Shown: piece after piece, positions 61,539 through 64,000 of the stretch
Layout: the number at the start of each line of letters is the position of its first letter
Position numbering within the stretch: the stretch's first letter is position 1
Position numbers and translations under genes: made by a program
Notes under the pieces: model-generated
The model's database searches: none
Told to the model about the DNA's origin: nothing
The model's input: the letters and a program-made list of their open reading frames with translations, nothing else
Assembly: GCA_028818855.1 (NCBI GenBank)
Contig: JAPPMY010000204.1
Span: 1-64,000, forward strand
Source: Rhodospirillales bacterium
Lineage (GTDB): Bacteria; Pseudomonadota; Alphaproteobacteria; UBA828
Direction of reading: 5' to 3'
DNA length: 64,000 nt

Positions 61539-63277
61539 GGGATCTGGCCATAGGGCGCTGGTGGCGCCGGGATGGCGCGTCGCTTCATCCGGACGGGACG
61601 GAAGCGGCGGCATCCGCGCGTCTGGAACGCGCGCGCGGCCGCCTTCTGGCAACCGGGGCGGTTCTCCTCCTCTGTTTCGGCGCGGTGGTCGTGCGCACCC
61701 TTGATGTGGCGGTGATCGGCGCCCCCATCGCCACCGCCGGCGCGGGGGGCGTTGCTGCCTTCAATCCCGCCGCCCGGGCGGACATCGTGGACCGCAACGG
61801 CGTCCTTCTTGCCTCGAACCTGCCCACCCACGCGCTCTACGTCGAGCCCGCCAAGATCTTCGATCGCGCAGAAGCCGTCGCCGCGCTCGGCCGGGTGTTC
61901 CCCGATCTCGATCCGGCGCGCACCGCGTCGCTCGTCGCGTCCGACAGAAGGACCGCGCTGCTGCGACACAACGTCACGCCGGAGCAGGCGCACGCCATCA
62001 ACCGGCTTGGCATTCCCGGTCTCTGGCTGGAGCGCCAGGAGCAGCGCTTCTATCCGCAGGGGCGCCTCTTCGCCCACGCGGTCGGCTTCACGGACGTGGA
62101 CAACCGCGGGCTCGCCGGCGTCGAGAAGGCGGCGAACGAGGAGCTGCCGCGCCGCGCCGCGGCCCGGCAGGGCCCGCTTACGCTCTCTCTCGACATCAGG
62201 GTCCAGCACGTCCTCGCCGAGGCGCTTGCCGAGACCATGACCGCTCATCGGGCGCTCGGCGCCGCCGGCATGGTCATGGACGTGGCGAGCGGCGAGCTGC
62301 TGGCCCTGGTCAGCCTGCCCGCGTTCGACCCGAAGGGGCCGGACCGGAGCACCGAGGAGCAGCTCTTCAACCGCGCCACGCTCGGCACCTACGAGCTGGG
62401 CTCCACCCTCAAGCCCTTCACCGTCGCCATGGCGCTCGATCACGGCGTCGCCGGGCTTGAGGACAGCTACGACGCCACCGAGCCGATCAGGGTCGCGCGC
62501 CACCTCATCCGCGACCATCGCCCGGAGAACCGCTGGCTGACCGTTCCCGAGATCCTCATCCACTCCTCCAACATCGGGGCGGCGAAGCTGGCGGTGGACG
62601 TGGGCGCGGAGCGGCAGAAGTCGTTCCTCGACGCGTTCGGCATGTTCAAGCGGATGCCGCTCGAGTCGTCGGAGCGCGGCTGGCCCATCGTGCCCCGGCG
62701 CTGGTCCCAGCAGACCACGATGACGGTCGGCTTCGGCCACGGGCTCGCGGTGACGCCGCTGCATCTGATCGCGAGCTACGCCACGCTCGTCAACGGCGGC
62801 ATCGCGGTGACTCCCACCCTGATCAGGCAGGAGCCCGGCGCACCCCAGGCGCAGCGGCGGGTCATCAGCGCCGAGACCTCCGCGATCATGCGGATGCTGC
62901 TCTACGCCGTGGTGTCCGAGGGCACCGGCAGGAAGGCGGCGGTTCCGGGCTACCTGGTGGGCGGCAAGACCGGCACGGCCGAGAAGGTCGTCGGCGGCAA
63001 GTACAAGCGCGACAGCATGATCACCAACTTCGTCGGCGTCTTTCCCATCGACCGGCCGCGCTACGCGGTGCTCACGCTGATGGACGAGCCCAAGGGCACC
63101 GAGGAGACCTTCGGCTTCGCGACGGCGGGCTGGACCGCAGCACCGGTGGCCGGAAGGGTGATCGAGCGGATCGCTCCCATTCTCGGCATACCGTCCGCGA
63201 TCGAGCCCGAGGAGACCGAAGACGCGCCGTCGATCGTCTGGGAGACCGTCGAAGGGGGGCGTCATGCGTCTCTCTGA
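61535..63277 (+). CDS. ftsI: peptidoglycan transpeptidase FtsI (PBP3)
   Basis: This 580-residue class B penicillin-binding protein has a cytoplasmic tail of about 35 residues and one membrane segment (TGAVLLLCFGAVVVRTLDVAV). The dimerisation domain starts ARADIVDRNGVLLASNLPTHALYVEP. In the transpeptidase domain the nucleophile is Ser290 (STLK), SSN is at 344-346 and KTG at 478-480. It crosslinks septal peptidoglycan and is the target of beta-lactams. GTG start overlaps the ftsL stop; murE begins inside its last 14 bases. Confidence 0.96.
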   Translation: MRDLAIGRWWRRDGASLHPDGTEAAASARLERARGRLLATGAVLLLCFGAVVVRTLDVAVIGAPIATAGAGGVAAFNPAARADIVDRNGVLLASNLPTHALYVEPAKIFDRAEAVAALGRVFPDLDPARTASLVASDRRTALLRHNVTPEQAHAINRLGIPGLWLERQEQRFYPQGRLFAHAVGFTDVDNRGLAGVEKAANEELPRRAAARQGPLTLSLDIRVQHVLAEALAETMTAHRALGAAGMVMDVASGELLALVSLPAFDPKGPDRSTEEQLFNRATLGTYELGSTLKPFTVAMALDHGVAGLEDSYDATEPIRVARHLIRDHRPENRWLTVPEILIHSSNIGAAKLAVDVGAERQKSFLDAFGMFKRMPLESSERGWPIVPRRWSQQTTMTVGFGHGLAVTPLHLIASYATLVNGGIAVTPTLIRQEPGAPQAQRRVISAETSAIMRMLLYAVVSEGTGRKAAVPGYLVGGKTGTAEKVVGGKYKRDSMITNFVGVFPIDRPRYAVLTLMDEPKGTEETFGFATAGWTAAPVAGRVIERIAPILGIPSAIEPEETEDAPSIVWETVEGGRHASL

Positions 63278-64000
63278 CCTGATCCCCCGGGCGGCGGCGG
63301 ACGACGTGATGATCGCCGGGCTCGCCTCCGATTCGCGCGACGTCCGCCCTGGCTACCTGTTCGCGGCGCTCCCCGGCACGCGTGCTTCAGGTGTCGACTT
63401 CATCGCGGATGCCGTGGAACGCGGCGCGGTCGCCGTGCTCGCGCCGGAGGGGACCGATCCGGGGATCGCGCACGGGATCAGCCTCGTGACCGACCCCAAT
63501 CCCCGCCGGCGTCTTGCGCTTGCGGCTGCGCGCTACTACGGCGCCCAGCCGGCGGGCGTGGCCTGCGTCACCGGGACCAACGGCAAGACCTCGGTGGCCG
63601 ACTTCACCCGCCAGATCTGGCAGGCCTCGGGCCGCAAGGCGGCCTCCCTCGGGACCCTCGGCATCCGCGTGCCTGACGGCGAGCGGCCGCTCCGGCACAC
63701 GACGCCCGATCCCATCGCCCTGCATCGCGATCTGGCCGTGCTCGCCGCAGACGGCATCGACCATCTGGCGCTGGAGGCGTCCAGCCACGGGCTCGCGCAG
63801 CACCGCCTCGACGGCGTGCGCGTGGAGGCCGCGGCGTTCACGAGCTTCTCCCGCGATCACATGGATTACCACGCCGACCCCGACGCCTACTTCGCAACCA
63901 AGGCGCGCCTCTTCGAGCAGGTGATGCCGGCCGAGGCCACCGCGGTGCTCAACGCCGACGATCCGCGCGTCGCAAACCTTGCCGGCCGCTGCCGCGCCCG
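63264..64000 (+). CDS. murE: UDP-MurNAc-tripeptide synthetase MurE, N-terminal part
   Basis: The first 245 residues are present. They include IAGLASDSRDVRPGYLFAALPG, the ATP loop TGTNGKTS (103-110), TTPDPIALHRDLAVLA, LEASSHGLAQHRLDGVRVEAAAFTSFSRDHMDYH, and the Lys in FATKARLFE that is carbamylated in Mur ligases. MurE adds the third residue, normally meso-diaminopimelate in proteobacteria; the specificity loop lies beyond the window. The gene is cut by the window edge, not broken. Confidence 0.95.
   Translation, partial: MRLSDLIPRAAADDVMIAGLASDSRDVRPGYLFAALPGTRASGVDFIADAVERGAVAVLAPEGTDPGIAHGISLVTDPNPRRRLALAAARYYGAQPAGVACVTGTNGKTSVADFTRQIWQASGRKAASLGTLGIRVPDGERPLRHTTPDPIALHRDLAVLAADGIDHLALEASSHGLAQHRLDGVRVEAAAFTSFSRDHMDYHADPDAYFATKARLFEQVMPAEATAVLNADDPRVANLAGRCRA

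Noticed and set aside
63264-64000. murE as a truncated pseudogene
   Set aside because: The frame is open to the window edge with all expected motifs, so it is cut only by the window boundary.

Overview
The window is GC-rich, densely coding chromosome from an alphaproteobacterium. The evidence is a GcrA cell-cycle regulator gene, a cluster of GANTC (CcrM-type) sites ahead of the division genes, the def-fmt-truA order, ETF-ubiquinone oxidoreductase, HpnA, MlaA/MlaC and many GTG or TTG starts. A Rhodospirillales-like lineage is my inference; there is no rRNA to test it. I found no tRNA, rRNA, CRISPR array, insertion sequence or prophage.

Layout. 1-7152: DUF2062 end, gcrA, a DUF962 protein, a thioredoxin-fold protein, a YfgM-like protein, bamB, der and an AMP-forming acyl-CoA ligase. 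7247-7850: a HigBA toxin-antitoxin unit with a palindromic operator. 7996-13575: the most unusual block, a predicted tungsten aldehyde oxidoreductase operon. It holds a lone CoxS-like [2Fe-2S] protein, a four-cluster ferredoxin subunit, the AOR catalytic subunit, an FAD/NAD oxidoreductase, a MoaD-like protein, an unknown small protein and an SRPBCC protein. 13607-19429: truA-fmt-def, a luciferase-like (LLM) oxidoreductase, then hpnA, a CDP-alcohol phosphotransferase and a divergent sugar/polyol-type nucleotidyltransferase that may form one lipid-headgroup pathway. 19461-20131: a Phd/PIN toxin-antitoxin pair.

20228-30868: LLM enzyme, M48 lipoprotein protease, degenerate SNase-like protein, lone hydantoinase B subunit, alpha/beta hydrolase, ETF-QO, TPR protein and ispE. 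30887-34943: histidine kinase, double receiver and single receiver, behind a PLP enzyme. 35104-40548: a complete peptide-type ABC importer whose first ATPase half has lost key catalytic residues. 40656-51342: LLM enzyme, uvrB, apaG, folE, trkH, SDR, hydroxyacid dehydrogenase, SH3 protein, and an Fe-S protein with DUF3501. 51474-58933: LLM enzyme, mlaC, mlaA, an EF-G-like GTPase lacking the catalytic His, a DjlA-like protein, an EamA transporter and an amidase.

58974-64000: RNase P RNA, then the division and cell-wall cluster mraZ-rsmH-ftsL-ftsI-murE, with overlapping start and stop codons. Its roughly 400-base leader holds a terminator-like hairpin, palindromes, four GANTC sites and a 10-bp periodic array resembling an MraZ box. 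GcrA acts on GANTC-methylated promoters, so the regulator at the left end may act on this leader at the right end.
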